A stretch of DNA of 64,000 nucleotides from positions 596,501 to 660,500 of the forward strand of contig NZ_CP084910.1 of the NCBI RefSeq assembly GCF_020535245.1, given 5' to 3'. This document shows, one piece after another, positions 16,478 through 25,452 of the stretch; positions within the stretch are counted from its first letter, which is position 1, and every line of letters begins with the position of its first letter. The position numbers were made by a program, and so were the translations under genes. The DNA comes from Asticcacaulis sp. AND118 (GTDB lineage: Bacteria; Pseudomonadota; Alphaproteobacteria; Caulobacterales; Caulobacteraceae). Below the pieces are notes generated by a model. It made no database searches and was not told the origin of the DNA. It saw only the letters and a list, made by a program, of their open reading frames with translations.

Positions 16478-18994
16478 ATGGCCTTCAATCTCGATACCCC
16501 CCCTAAGCCCCGGATTGTCGTCATCGGCGCGGGCATGGCCGGCGGCCGCATCGTCGAGGAAATACTAAAACGCGCGAATCCTAGCGAAGGTGGGCGCATG
16601 TTCGACATTTCGATCATCGGCGCCGAAGCCTGCGCCACCTACGACCGCATCCAGTTGTCGCCAGTGCTGGCCGGGGAAAAGACCTTCGAGCAGATCGTCA
16701 CCCATTCGCAGGACTGGTACGACCTCAACGGCGTAAAGACGCATTTCGGCTGCTGGGTGCAGGGCATCGACCGCGAGGCCAAACAGGTCATGCTGCACGA
16801 CGGTCAGACGATCGGCTACGACTATCTGATCCTCGCTACCGGGTCCGACCCGATCCGCCTGCCGCTGCCCGGTGCCGACCTGTCGGGCGTGGTTGCTTTC
16901 CGCGATCTGCACGATGTCGACCTGATGCAGAAGGCGGCTGCCCATGCTTCTAAAAAGGGTGGCGGGGAAGCGGTGGTGATCGGCGGCGGCCTGCTGGGCC
17001 TTGAGGCCGCCTACGGTCTGGCCAGGCGCGGCATGAAGGCCACGGTCGTCCACCTCGTCGATGTGCTGATGGAGCGTCAGCTCGATGAGGCCGCCGGGCG
17101 TCTGCTGGAAAAGGCGCTGGCCGAACGCGGCGTCTCGGCGGTGCTCAATGCGCAGTCCGAGGCTATTGTCGGCGAAACCCATGTCGAGGGCCTGAAGCTG
17201 AAGGACGGGCGCGTCATCCCGGCCTCGCTGCTGGTCATGGCGGTGGGCATCCGTCCACACGTCGAACCGGCGAAGTCGGCGGGCCTGACGGTCGAGCGCG
17301 GCATCGTCGTCGACGATCAGATGCGCACCGACGATCCCTTCATCTTCGCGGTCGGCGAATGCGTGCAGCACCGCGGTCAGTGCTACGGCCTGGTTGCGCC
17401 GATCTGGGACATGTGCCGGACGCTGGCCGACGTGCTGACGGGCAGGAATCCCGACGCGGCCTATCTCGGTTCGGAACTGGCGACGCGCCTGAAAGTGTCG
17501 GGCGTCGATCTTTACTCGGCGGGGCAGTTCAACGGCGGCGAGGGCTGCGAGGACATCGTCTTCCGCGACCCGGCGCGCGGCGTTTACAAGCGCATCGTCA
17601 TCAAGGACAACCAGTTGGTCGGGGCCGTGCTGTTCGGCGAGGCGGCGGACGGCGGCTGGTATTTCGACCTGATCAAAAAGGGTGAAAGTATCGGCGATAT
17701 CCGCGACACCCTGATCTTCGGTCAGGCGGTGACGGAGGCGCTGGCCGGCGTGGACCCTAACGCCGCCGTTGCGGCATGGCCCGACGACACGGAAGTGTGC
17801 GGCTGCAACGGCGTAAGCAAGGGTACGGTGGTCGAGGCGATCTGCGGCGGCGCGGACAATCTGGACAAGGTGCGCGGCTGCACCAAGGCCAGCGCGTCGT
17901 GCGGTTCGTGCACCGGCATTGTCGAACAATTGCTGAAGGTGACGCTGGGCGACGCCTTCAAGGCGCAGACCGGCCCCAAGCCGATGTGCAAGTGCACCGA
18001 GCATGGTCACGCCGTGGTGCGCAAGACGATTGTCGAGCAGGAATTGAAGACCATTCCCGACGTCATGCAGGCGATGAAGTGGACCACGCCCGACGGCTGT
18101 TCCTCGTGCCGTCCGGCGTTGAACTATTACCTGCTGTGCGCCTGGCCGCGCGAATATCAGGACGATCCGCGCTCGCGCTTCGTCAATGAGCGCAACCACG
18201 CCAACATCCAGAAAGACGGCACCTATTCCGTCGTGCCGCGCATGTGGGGCGGCGTGACGACGGCCAAGGAACTGCGCGCCATCGCCGATGTCTGCGACAA
18301 GTACGAGGTGCCGATGGTCAAGGTGACCGGCGGTCAGCGTCTCGACCTGTTCGGCATCAAGAAGCAGGACCTGCCCGCCGTCTGGGCCGACCTCAATGCC
18401 GCCGGCATGGTGTCGGGCCACGCCTACGCCAAGGCCCTGCGCACGGTGAAGACCTGCGTTGGTTCGGAATGGTGCCGCTTCGGCACGCAGGATTCGACCG
18501 GGCTGGGGATCAAGCTGGAGCAGGACACCTGGGGCTCTTGGATGCCGCACAAGTTCAAGATGGCCGTGTCGGGCTGCCCGCGCAACTGCGCGGAAGCTAC
18601 CATCAAGGACTTCGGCGTCATCTGCGTGGACTCCGGCTATGAACTGCACGTCGGCGGCAATGCCGGCATCCATCTGCGCGGCACGGACCTGTTGTGCAAG
18701 GTGGCGACCGAGGCCGAGGCCCGCGAATATTCGATGGCCTTCGTCCAGTTCTATCGCGAGGACGCCTGGTATCTGGAGCGCACCGCGCCGTGGATCGAGC
18801 GTGTCGGGCTTGAGGCCATCAAGGCGAAGATGTTCGACGCCGACGAACGCAAGGCGCTGTCGGGGCGGTTCCTCGAATCGCAGGCGGTGTTTCAGGTTGA
18901 TCCGTGGGCGGAACATGCGCCCAAATCCGAGCCGGCGCAGGTGTTTTCGCCGCTGGCCGACCTGCGCAGCGAGAAGAAGGAGATCGCCCGATGA
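16478..18994 (+). CDS. nirB: Assimilatory nitrite reductase [NAD(P)H], large subunit
   Basis: 838 residues, the usual length. It reduces nitrite to ammonium with NAD(P)H in the cytoplasm. Domains in order: an FAD/NAD(P)H pyridine-nucleotide reductase part (residues 1-420; VVIGAGMAGGR, then VVIGGGLLGLEAA), a BFD-type [2Fe-2S] domain around 440-490 (VCGCNG ... GCTKASASCGSC), and the sirohaem/[4Fe-4S] part, with Cys ligands in VGSEWCRFG (about 660) and SGCPRNCAE (about 700). The BFD-like CSSC motif is also present near 540. All cofactor ligands I can place are intact. It overlaps nirD by ATGA and is preceded by a terminator-containing leader with an ANTAR element. Confidence 0.97.
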   Translation: MAFNLDTPPKPRIVVIGAGMAGGRIVEEILKRANPSEGGRMFDISIIGAEACATYDRIQLSPVLAGEKTFEQIVTHSQDWYDLNGVKTHFGCWVQGIDREAKQVMLHDGQTIGYDYLILATGSDPIRLPLPGADLSGVVAFRDLHDVDLMQKAAAHASKKGGGEAVVIGGGLLGLEAAYGLARRGMKATVVHLVDVLMERQLDEAAGRLLEKALAERGVSAVLNAQSEAIVGETHVEGLKLKDGRVIPASLLVMAVGIRPHVEPAKSAGLTVERGIVVDDQMRTDDPFIFAVGECVQHRGQCYGLVAPIWDMCRTLADVLTGRNPDAAYLGSELATRLKVSGVDLYSAGQFNGGEGCEDIVFRDPARGVYKRIVIKDNQLVGAVLFGEAADGGWYFDLIKKGESIGDIRDTLIFGQAVTEALAGVDPNAAVAAWPDDTEVCGCNGVSKGTVVEAICGGADNLDKVRGCTKASASCGSCTGIVEQLLKVTLGDAFKAQTGPKPMCKCTEHGHAVVRKTIVEQELKTIPDVMQAMKWTTPDGCSSCRPALNYYLLCAWPREYQDDPRSRFVNERNHANIQKDGTYSVVPRMWGGVTTAKELRAIADVCDKYEVPMVKVTGGQRLDLFGIKKQDLPAVWADLNAAGMVSGHAYAKALRTVKTCVGSEWCRFGTQDSTGLGIKLEQDTWGSWMPHKFKMAVSGCPRNCAEATIKDFGVICVDSGYELHVGGNAGIHLRGTDLLCKVATEAEAREYSMAFVQFYREDAWYLERTAPWIERVGLEAIKAKMFDADERKALSGRFLESQAVFQVDPWAEHAPKSEPAQVFSPLADLRSEKKEIAR

Positions 18995-19323
18995 ACGCCA
19001 GTCTGGCTTTAAAATGGGTTGATGTGGGCGCGGCGGTTGATGTGCCTTATCAGGGCGCGCGCCGGGTCGATACGGACCTTGGGGCCATCGCCGTTTTCCG
19101 CACGGTGGACAACGAATATTACGCCGTGATGGACAAATGTCCGCACAAGGGCGGGCCCTTGTCCGAAGGCATCGTCCATGGTCGTCACATCGCCTGCCCC
19201 CTGCATAACTGGTCGTTTTCGTTGCAGACCGGTGAAGCCGTCGGTGCCGATGCGGGCAAGGGCTGCACCCCGACCGTGCCGCTCAGGATCGAGAACGCCC
19301 GGATTTTGCTGGGTTTGCGTTGA
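18991..19323 (+). CDS. nirD: Nitrite reductase small subunit, Rieske type
   Basis: 110 residues. It begins inside the nirB stop codon (ATGA). The two Rieske ligand motifs CPHKGG and CPLHNW are complete, so this subunit should hold a [2Fe-2S] cluster, unlike the enterobacterial NirD in which the cluster is lost. It pairs with NirB to form the assimilatory enzyme. I chose the ATG at 18991 because of the overlap and because it gives the normal family length; the longer frame from 18904 would lie inside nirB. A palindromic repeat starts right after the stop. Confidence 0.95.
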   Translation: MNASLALKWVDVGAAVDVPYQGARRVDTDLGAIAVFRTVDNEYYAVMDKCPHKGGPLSEGIVHGRHIACPLHNWSFSLQTGEAVGADAGKGCTPTVPLRIENARILLGLR

Positions 19324-19324
19324 A

Positions 19325-19432
19325 CCCCCTCTCCCTTGAGGGAGAGGGTTGGGGTGAGGGGGGGTGAACTCCGACCTTCCCCCTCACCCCGCGCTGATGC
19401 GCCACCCTCTCCCTCAAGGGAGAGGGGGAGTT
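19325..19432. repeat. REP-like palindrome between nirD and nasA
   Basis: It opens with CCCCTCTCCCTTGAGGGAGAGG and GGGGTGAGGGGG and ends with CCCCTCACCCC..CCCTCTCCCTCAAGGGAGAGGGG. The same unit, with small differences, lies at 23011 and 24064. The final GAGAGGGGGAG doubles as the ribosome binding site of nasA. Confidence 0.8.
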
Positions 19433-19437
19433 GTTGA

Positions 19438-22098
19438 ATGACCACCACCCATAACACCACCTGTCCCTATTGCGGCGTCGGCTGCGGCGTCGAAGCGACG
19501 CTCGACGGCCGCCGTATGACCGTCAAGGGCGATGCGGCGCATCCGGCCAATCAGGGGCGGCTCTGCTCCAAGGGGACAGCGCTGGGCAAGACCTTCGGAC
19601 TGGAAGGACGTCTGCTGACTCCGCGCCGGCGCACGGCGGACGGGTTTGTGGAAACAAGTTGGGATGCGGCGCTGGACGAGGTGGCGGGCCGCTTCCGCGA
19701 CATCGTCGCCGAGCACGGCCCGGACGCCGTGGCCTTCTACGTGTCGGGACAGTTGCTGACTGAAGACTATTACGCGGTCAACAAGCTGGCCAAGGGTTAT
19801 ATCGGCACGGCCAATATCGACACCAATTCGCGCCTGTGCATGAGTTCAGCAGTCGCGGCGCACAAGCAGGCCTTCGGGGCCGACCTCGTGCCCGGCACCT
19901 ATGACGATCTGACCGAGGCCGACATGCTGGTTTTCAGCGGCCACAACGCCGCCTGGACGCATCCGGTTCTCTATCGGCGCATCGAAACCCGGCAGGACCA
20001 GTTTCGCGTCTGCATCGACCCGCGCCGCACCGATACGGCGAGGTCCGCCAACCTGCATCTGATGATTCGTCCGCAAACGGACATTCGCCTGTGGAACGGG
20101 CTTTGCGCCCAACTGATCGCGCGTGATGCCCTCGATCATGACTTTGTAGATCAACACACTCAGGGCTTTTCGCGTCTGATGGCGGCGCTGAGTTCCGACG
20201 ACCAGAGTGTGGAGGCCGTGGCCGCCGATTGCGACATTTCGCCGGTCGATCTCAAGGCCTTTTACGACGCTTATCTGTATACGGACAAAGTGGTCAGTTT
20301 GTTCTCCATGGGCTCGAATCAATCGGCTCAGGGGGTACACAAGGGCTTGAGCCTGATAAATGCGCACCTGCTGTCGGGTAAGATCGGCAAGCCGGGCGCC
20401 GCGCCCTTTTCCATCACCGGCCAGCCCAACGCCATGGGCGGGCGCGAGGTCGGCGGGCTGGCCAATATGCTGGCCGCGCATATGGATTTTGACGAGGCTT
20501 CCAAGGCGCTGGTGCAGCGCTACTGGGGGTCGCCGACCATCGCGCCGAAAGCGGGCCTGAAGGCCGTCGATATGTTCGAGGCGGTGCGGAAAGGCAGGAT
20601 CAAGGCCATCTGGATCATGGCGACCAATCCGATGGTTTCCATGCCCGACGCCAACCGCATCCACGAAGCCTTATCGAACTGCGAACTGGTGGTGGTGTCT
20701 GACGTCATCGCCCGCACCGACACTATGGACATGGCGCATATCCAGTTGCCCGCCGCCGCCTGGGGCGAGAAGGACGGCACGGTGACCAATTCCGAGCGCG
20801 TCATTTCGCGCCAGCGCAACCTCACCGATCTGCCGGGGCAGGTGCGTCCCGACTGGGCCATTATCGCCGAAGTGGCGCGGCGCATGAATCCGGACTGGGC
20901 CAATGCCTTCGACTGGAGCGGACCGGACGCGGTGTTTGCCGAGCACGCCGGGCTGACGGCGTTCGAGAACAATGGCAAGCGCTTCCTCGATCTTGGCGGG
21001 CTGACCGGCCTGTCGAAGGCGCAGTACGACGCGCTTCAGCCGGTGCGCTGGCCGTTTCGCGCCGATGGGCAGCCGTCCACGCGCCTGTTCGCGGATGGGA
21101 AGTTCAACACGCCGAACGGTCGGGCGCGGCTGGTGCCGCCGATCGTGCGCGGCCCGGCCAATCAACCGACGCCGGACTTCCCGTTCAGCCTCAATTCGGC
21201 GCGCGTGCGCGACCACTGGCACACCCTGACGCGCACGGCGCTGGCGCCGGAACTGAACCGCCATATCTCCGAGCCGACGCTGGACATACACCCCAAGGAC
21301 GCGCGGCGGCTGGGCATCAGGGACGGGCGTCTGGCGGTGGTGCGCACCGCGCACGGCGAGGCCATCCTCAAGGCCCGCATCACCGACGATGTGCGCGTCG
21401 GCAATCTGCACGCGCCGATGCACTGGACGAAGCAATTCGCGCCGTTCGGCCGTTCCAATCCGCTGATCAATCCGGCGGTCGATCCGATGTCGGGCCAGCC
21501 GGAATTCAAGCATACGCCGGCGCAGGTGACGCCCTTCCATGAGACCTGGCACGGCTTCCTTATGACGCCGCGCGACTTCGATGGCGAGTTTCCGGACTTT
21601 AAACCCGACACCATCTGGCGGCGCACGGCCCACGCCCACGCCGATTGTTATGAGATCGCCGGGCTGGAGATGCCGCAAGGCGCGGACTTCACCGCCACGG
21701 CGACGCTCGACGATCCGGCCACCGGCATCCGCCGTCAGGTGCGCGTCGAGGACGGCCGCCTGACGCGCGTGCTGTTCCTCGCGCCGATCCATAAGAAGCT
21801 GCCGCCGCGCGACTGGCTGCTGGACGGCTTCGGCGAGGCGCAACTGAGCGCCGCACAGCGCGCGGCGCTGCTGATCGGGCGGATGCCGGGCGTGTCGGAT
21901 AAGGGCCGCCTCATCTGCGCCTGCAACAGCGTCGGTGAAAACGCCGTCAATGCCTGCATCGACGACGGCGCGACGACGGTCGAAGCGATCGGCGAAGTCA
22001 CGCGGGCCGGCACGGCCTGCGGTTCGTGCAAGGGCGAACTGAAGCAGTGTTTGCTGCGCCATGCGGCGGCCGCGAAAAAGGAAAAGGTTCAGGCCTGA
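19438..22098 (+). CDS. nasA: Assimilatory nitrate reductase, catalytic subunit
   Basis: 886 residues. It reduces nitrate to nitrite in the cytoplasm with Mo-bis-MGD. The N-terminus binds [4Fe-4S] (CPYCGVGCG at residues 8-16, then RLCSKG), the centre carries the molybdopterin domains (TNSRLCMSSAV with the probable Mo-ligand Cys, NQSAQGVHKG, ATNPMVSMPD), residues about 570-690 the dinucleotide-binding C-domain, and residues about 825-870 a BFD-like [2Fe-2S] domain (CACNSVGENAV ... TACGSCKGE). The extra C-terminal cluster is typical of NasA enzymes. No Tat signal, as expected. The ribosome binding site is supplied by the tail of the repeat upstream. It follows nirBD and is probably in the same NasT-controlled operon. 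Confidence 0.96.
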   Translation: MTTTHNTTCPYCGVGCGVEATLDGRRMTVKGDAAHPANQGRLCSKGTALGKTFGLEGRLLTPRRRTADGFVETSWDAALDEVAGRFRDIVAEHGPDAVAFYVSGQLLTEDYYAVNKLAKGYIGTANIDTNSRLCMSSAVAAHKQAFGADLVPGTYDDLTEADMLVFSGHNAAWTHPVLYRRIETRQDQFRVCIDPRRTDTARSANLHLMIRPQTDIRLWNGLCAQLIARDALDHDFVDQHTQGFSRLMAALSSDDQSVEAVAADCDISPVDLKAFYDAYLYTDKVVSLFSMGSNQSAQGVHKGLSLINAHLLSGKIGKPGAAPFSITGQPNAMGGREVGGLANMLAAHMDFDEASKALVQRYWGSPTIAPKAGLKAVDMFEAVRKGRIKAIWIMATNPMVSMPDANRIHEALSNCELVVVSDVIARTDTMDMAHIQLPAAAWGEKDGTVTNSERVISRQRNLTDLPGQVRPDWAIIAEVARRMNPDWANAFDWSGPDAVFAEHAGLTAFENNGKRFLDLGGLTGLSKAQYDALQPVRWPFRADGQPSTRLFADGKFNTPNGRARLVPPIVRGPANQPTPDFPFSLNSARVRDHWHTLTRTALAPELNRHISEPTLDIHPKDARRLGIRDGRLAVVRTAHGEAILKARITDDVRVGNLHAPMHWTKQFAPFGRSNPLINPAVDPMSGQPEFKHTPAQVTPFHETWHGFLMTPRDFDGEFPDFKPDTIWRRTAHAHADCYEIAGLEMPQGADFTATATLDDPATGIRRQVRVEDGRLTRVLFLAPIHKKLPPRDWLLDGFGEAQLSAAQRAALLIGRMPGVSDKGRLICACNSVGENAVNACIDDGATTVEAIGEVTRAGTACGSCKGELKQCLLRHAAAAKKEKVQA

Positions 22099-22117
22099 TC
22101 CCATTTGCGAACGCCAA

Positions 22118-22148
22118 AACGCCGCCCGGACGATCCGGGCGGCGTTTT
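22118..22148. terminator. Bidirectional terminator after nasA
   Basis: AACGCCGCCCGGA and TCCGGGCGGCGTT form a perfect 13-bp stem with a three-base loop, flanked by AAAA on the left and TTTT on the right. It can therefore end transcription of both nasA and the convergent nrtD. Confidence 0.9.
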
Positions 22149-22151
22149 CCG

Positions 22152-22195
22152 TTCAGGCGACGCTTCAGGCGACGCTTCAGGCGGTGATTCAGGCC
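22152..22195. repeat. 12-bp tandem repeat at the nrtD stop
   Basis: TTCAGGCGACGC occurs twice, followed by the variant TTCAGGCGGTGA and a partial TTCAGGCC. On the minus strand each unit supplies an in-frame TGA, so nrtD ends in four successive stop codons. It looks like local duplication of the stop region. Confidence 0.8.
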
Positions 22196-22998
22196 GGTTC
22201 GGCCAGCGGCGCCGGCGCATGATCGTGGGCTTCGAGGAAGCTGACGATGCGGCGGCGGCAATCGACAAAATGCGCGTCCTGCATCACGGCCTTGCGGTCG
22301 CGCGGGCGCGGCGTCTTCACCTCGACGATGTCGCCGATGCGCGCCTTGGGGCCGTTGGTCATCATCACCACGCGGTCGGCCAGCAGCACGGCCTCATCGA
22401 CATCGTGGGTGATCATCAGCACGGTTGCGCAGATGCGCTCGTGCAGTTCCATCACCGTGTCCTGGAGGTGCGCGCGGGTCAGGGCGTCGAGCGCGCCGAA
22501 GGGCTCATCCAGCAGCAGCACCTTGGGCTCCATGCTCAGCGCGCGGGCGATGCCGACGCGTTGTTTCATGCCGCCGGAGATTTCGCCCGGACGCTTGTCC
22601 CTGGCGTGGGTCATCTTGACCAGTTCCAGATTGTTCATCGTCCGGTCGTGGAGCTGTTTCAGGTTCTCCTTCGCGCCGTAGAGCTTGGCGACGGCGAGGC
22701 GGACATTCTCGTAGACCGTCATCCACGGCAGAAGCGAATGGTTCTGGAACACTACGGCGCGCTCCGGGCCGGGGCCGGTGATCGCCTTGTTGTCGAGCAA
22801 AGCCGCGCCCAGCGTTACCGGCACGAGGCCCGCGACGACGTTGAGAAGCGTGGACTTGCCGCAACCGGAATGGCCGATGATCGACAGGAATTCGCCCTTG
22901 TGGACGCTGAGCGAGACATTATCGAGGACCTGAGAGATGACGCAGTCGCGCTCGAAATCGACATAGATGTTTTCAAGGGAAAGGATGGGTTTGGACAT
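22189..22998 (-). CDS. nrtD: Nitrate ABC transporter, ATP-binding protein
   Basis: 269 residues from the ATG at 22998, which has a GGAGG site seven bases before it. The longer frame back to 23178 merely translates the repeat element. ABC motifs are complete: Walker A GHSGCGKST, Q-loop FQNHSLLPW, signature EISGGMKQR, Walker B VLLLDEPFGALD, and a switch His in MITHDVDEA. It energises uptake through NrtB. It lacks the C-terminal NrtA-like domain of cyanobacterial NrtC. It is the last gene of the porin-nrtA-nrtB-nrtD operon. Confidence 0.94.
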   Translation of the reverse strand: MSKPILSLENIYVDFERDCVISQVLDNVSLSVHKGEFLSIIGHSGCGKSTLLNVVAGLVPVTLGAALLDNKAITGPGPERAVVFQNHSLLPWMTVYENVRLAVAKLYGAKENLKQLHDRTMNNLELVKMTHARDKRPGEISGGMKQRVGIARALSMEPKVLLLDEPFGALDALTRAHLQDTVMELHERICATVLMITHDVDEAVLLADRVVMMTNGPKARIGDIVEVKTPRPRDRKAVMQDAHFVDCRRRIVSFLEAHDHAPAPLAEPA

Positions 22999-23010
22999 GT
23001 TTTGCCTCCA

Positions 23011-23132
23011 GGCCCCCTCTCCCTGAGGGAGAGGGTTGGGGTGAGGGGGGAATAGCGAGCACAGGCGGATAAAGGTGTCCCCCCTCATCCGACCCGCCAG
23101 CGGGTCACCTTCTCCCTCAAGGGAGAAGGGAA
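23011..23132. repeat. REP-like palindrome between nrtB and nrtD
   Basis: It has the same ends as the copy at 19325 (CCCCTCTCCCTGAGGGAGAGG; TTCTCCCTCAAGGGAGAAGG) around a variable centre. It lies between two genes that must be transcribed together, so it probably does not terminate; it may stabilise the upstream part of the message. Confidence 0.8.
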
Positions 23133-23137
23133 ATTGA

Positions 23138-24046
23138 TCAATCCGCGGTGGTGCCGCGCGAGACGTACTGACCGACAAGGGCCACCAGACGATCCAGCAC
23201 GAAGCCGACCATGCCGACCCAGAGCAGGGCGACGATGATGTCGGACATGCGCGACGAATTGTACTGGTCCCAGATGAAGAAGCCGATGCCGACGCCGCCC
23301 AGCAGCATTTCGGAGGCGACGATGGCCAGCCAGCTCATGCCGACGCCGATGCGCAGACCCGTGAAGATGTGCGGCGTGGCGGCGGGCAGCATGATCTTGA
23401 AGAAATACTCGGCCGGAGTCAGGCGCAGCACCTTGGCGACATTGACGTAATCCTGCGGGATGTTGCGCACGCCGACCATGGTGTTGATGACGATGGGCCA
23501 GATGGAGGTGATGAAGATGACGAAGAGGGCCGAAGGCTGGGCTTCGCGCAGCGCCGCCAGCGAGATCGGCAGCCAGGCCAGAGGCGGCACGGTGCGCAGG
23601 ACCTGAATGATCGGGTCCGTGCCCTTGCGCGCCCAGTCGACCGTGCCGAGGAAGGCCCCCAGCAGCACGCCGCACACGGCGGCCAGACCGAAGCCGACGC
23701 CGACGCGCGAGAGGGATGTCAGGACGTGCCAGAACAGGCCCTTGTCGACCCCGCCGCGATCGTAGAACGGATCGAAGATCAGCTCCTGCGCCTCCATCAG
23801 CACCATCGACGGCGAGGGCAGTCCGCCGGGAAAGGCGTTGCCCAGCGCTTCCCATATCAGCAGCAGCGCGCCGACGGTGAGCAGCGGCATGAGGTAGTTG
23901 CCGGCCTTATCGGCCAGCTTGCGGCGTCTGGAGGCGGCGATCTGTTTCGCCTGCGCCGCCGCCAGAAGGGTCTGGGGTTGATGGGCGACGGGGACGGCAG
24001 GCGCGGCAGGGCGGGGGGCGGTCATTTTTTGAACTTCGAATGGCAT
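23138..24046 (-). CDS. nrtB: Nitrate ABC transporter, permease
   Basis: 302 residues from the ATG at 24046 with AAGGA in front; the longer frame from 24610 runs through a repeat and part of nrtA in another frame. Five to six transmembrane helices follow a polar N-terminus of about 50 residues. The EAA loop that contacts NrtD is seen in the ALREAQPSALFVIF and NVAKVLRLTPAEYFFKIMLPAA segment. It is the membrane channel of the NrtABD system. Repeats lie on both sides of it. Confidence 0.93.
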   Translation of the reverse strand: MPFEVQKMTAPRPAAPAVPVAHQPQTLLAAAQAKQIAASRRRKLADKAGNYLMPLLTVGALLLIWEALGNAFPGGLPSPSMVLMEAQELIFDPFYDRGGVDKGLFWHVLTSLSRVGVGFGLAAVCGVLLGAFLGTVDWARKGTDPIIQVLRTVPPLAWLPISLAALREAQPSALFVIFITSIWPIVINTMVGVRNIPQDYVNVAKVLRLTPAEYFFKIMLPAATPHIFTGLRIGVGMSWLAIVASEMLLGGVGIGFFIWDQYNSSRMSDIIVALLWVGMVGFVLDRLVALVGQYVSRGTTAD

Positions 24047-24063
24047 GGGAGTTCCTTGCTTCA

Positions 24064-24177
24064 AACCCCCTCTCCCTAAAGGGAGAGGGTTGGGGTGAGG
24101 GGGATGTCGAGATCGTGGTTGCCCCCTCATCCGGTCTCGCGGTGCTCGACCACCTTCTCCCTCGAGGGAGAAGGGAA
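24064..24177. repeat. REP-like palindrome between nrtA and nrtB
   Basis: This is the third copy of the family at 19325 and 23011, with CCCCTCTCCCTAAAGGGAGAGG on the left and CTTCTCCCTCGAGGGAGAAGG on the right. The centre differs between copies while the ends are nearly constant. Confidence 0.8.
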
Positions 24178-24183
24178 GAGTGA

Positions 24184-25440
24184 TCAGGCCAGTTTCTTGA
24201 TCGGCTGGCTGGCGAGGTAGGCGTTGGGATTGGCCCAGTCGAAGGTCTTGCCGTCGAAGAACCGCTCGACGCCGCGCGAATCCGCCGGGGCCGGGATGCC
24301 GTACTGCTTGGCCACTTCGCGCCACAGGTCGGAGCGGTTGACCGTGTTGACCAGCGCCTTGGTGTCCACATCGTTGTCGATAATGCCCCAGCGTTTGTTC
24401 TCGGTGACGAACCAGGCATCGTGCGACTTGAACGGGAAGTTGGCGTTGTCGGCCCAGAACTTCATCAGGTGCGGCGATCCGGCGACATTGCGCCCGTCGC
24501 CGTAATTGATCTTGCCCTGCAGGCGCGGCAGGATGTCGTTGATCGGCACGTTGATGTACTGACGGCCCGCCGTAATGGCGCACATGGCCGGGCGGTTCTT
24601 GTCGCACCATTGGGCCGCTTCCATCACCGCGGCGATCAGGGCCTTGGCGGCGTTCGGATATTTATCGACCCAGTCGGCGCGCATCCCCAGCGCCTTTTCC
24701 GGGTGGTTCATCCAGATTTCCGAGGTCGTCGCGGCGGTGTAGCCGATCTTCTGATTGACCAGTTGACCGTTCCACGGCTCGCCGACGCAGAAGACGTCCT
24801 GCGTCCCGGCCTTCATGTTCGCCACCATCTGCGGCGGCGGGATGACGATGGTCGAGACGTCGGTGTCCGGATTGATCCCGGCGGCCGCCAGCCAGTAACG
24901 CACCCACAGGTCGTGCGTGCCGCCGCGATAGGTCATGGCCACCTTGGCCAGGTTTCCGGCGGCCTTGAGCTGCGCGAATTTCGCCTTCGCGCCGGCGGCG
25001 TTGAGCCCGACCTGCACGTTTTTCAGATCGTTGCCGACGCTGATGGCCTGACCGTTGGTGTTGAGGCGGGCAAGGATGTACATCGGCGTCTTGCGAGCGC
25101 CGACGCCGAGGGTGAACTGATAAGGCATGGGGCTGAGGATGTGCGCCCCGTCTATGCCGCCGCCTTGCGCGCCCAGCACGATATTGTCGCGCGTCGCCCC
25201 CCACGAGGCCTGCTTCAGCACCTCGACATTGGGCAGGCCGTACTTGGCGAACAGGCCCTTTTCCTTGGCGATGATCAGGGGCGAAGAGTCGGTCAGCGCG
25301 ATGAAGCCCAGCTTGGCGCCGGAAACCTCCGGGCCCTTGCCGGCGGCGAAGGCGCCTGACGGGAAGAGGGTTCTGGCGGCGGCGACAGTGGCGGCAGCGC
25401 CGATGAGCGCCTGACGTCGGGAGAGGGAGATGTCGGTCAT
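24184..25440 (-). CDS. nrtA: Nitrate ABC transporter, substrate-binding protein
   Basis: 418 residues. The N-terminus MTDISLSRRQALIGAAATVAA holds a twin-arginine (Tat) signal with cleavage near AFAAGK, so the protein is exported folded to the periplasm. The mature part is NrtA/CmpA-like: GFIALTDSSPLIIAKEKGLFAKYG, WGATRDNI, THDLWVRYWLAAAGINPD, FCVGEPWN. Trp, Gln, Gly, Lys and Thr residues around these blocks bind nitrate in known structures. It is the exported relative of NasS at 14932. AAGGGA stands ten bases before the ATG, and the gene follows the porin by 12 bases. Confidence 0.95.
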   Translation of the reverse strand: MTDISLSRRQALIGAAATVAAARTLFPSGAFAAGKGPEVSGAKLGFIALTDSSPLIIAKEKGLFAKYGLPNVEVLKQASWGATRDNIVLGAQGGGIDGAHILSPMPYQFTLGVGARKTPMYILARLNTNGQAISVGNDLKNVQVGLNAAGAKAKFAQLKAAGNLAKVAMTYRGGTHDLWVRYWLAAAGINPDTDVSTIVIPPPQMVANMKAGTQDVFCVGEPWNGQLVNQKIGYTAATTSEIWMNHPEKALGMRADWVDKYPNAAKALIAAVMEAAQWCDKNRPAMCAITAGRQYINVPINDILPRLQGKINYGDGRNVAGSPHLMKFWADNANFPFKSHDAWFVTENKRWGIIDNDVDTKALVNTVNRSDLWREVAKQYGIPAPADSRGVERFFDGKTFDWANPNAYLASQPIKKLA

Positions 25441-25452
25441 ATCGATAGTCCC

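Noticed and set aside
16565-18916. 783-codon frame on the minus strand opposite nirB
   Set aside because: Shadow frame with Arg/His-rich low-complexity product; nirB is complete on the other strand.
20671-22104. 477-codon frame on the minus strand opposite nasA
   Set aside because: Shadow of nasA, product rich in Arg and His without domains.
22999-23178. N-terminal extension of the nrtD frame
   Set aside because: It translates the repeat element (PHPNPLPQGEG-type peptide). The ATG at 22998 has a good ribosome binding site and the normal ABC protein start.
24047-24610. N-terminal extension of the nrtB frame
   Set aside because: It runs through a repeat and across nrtA in another frame; the ATG at 24046 fits the family.
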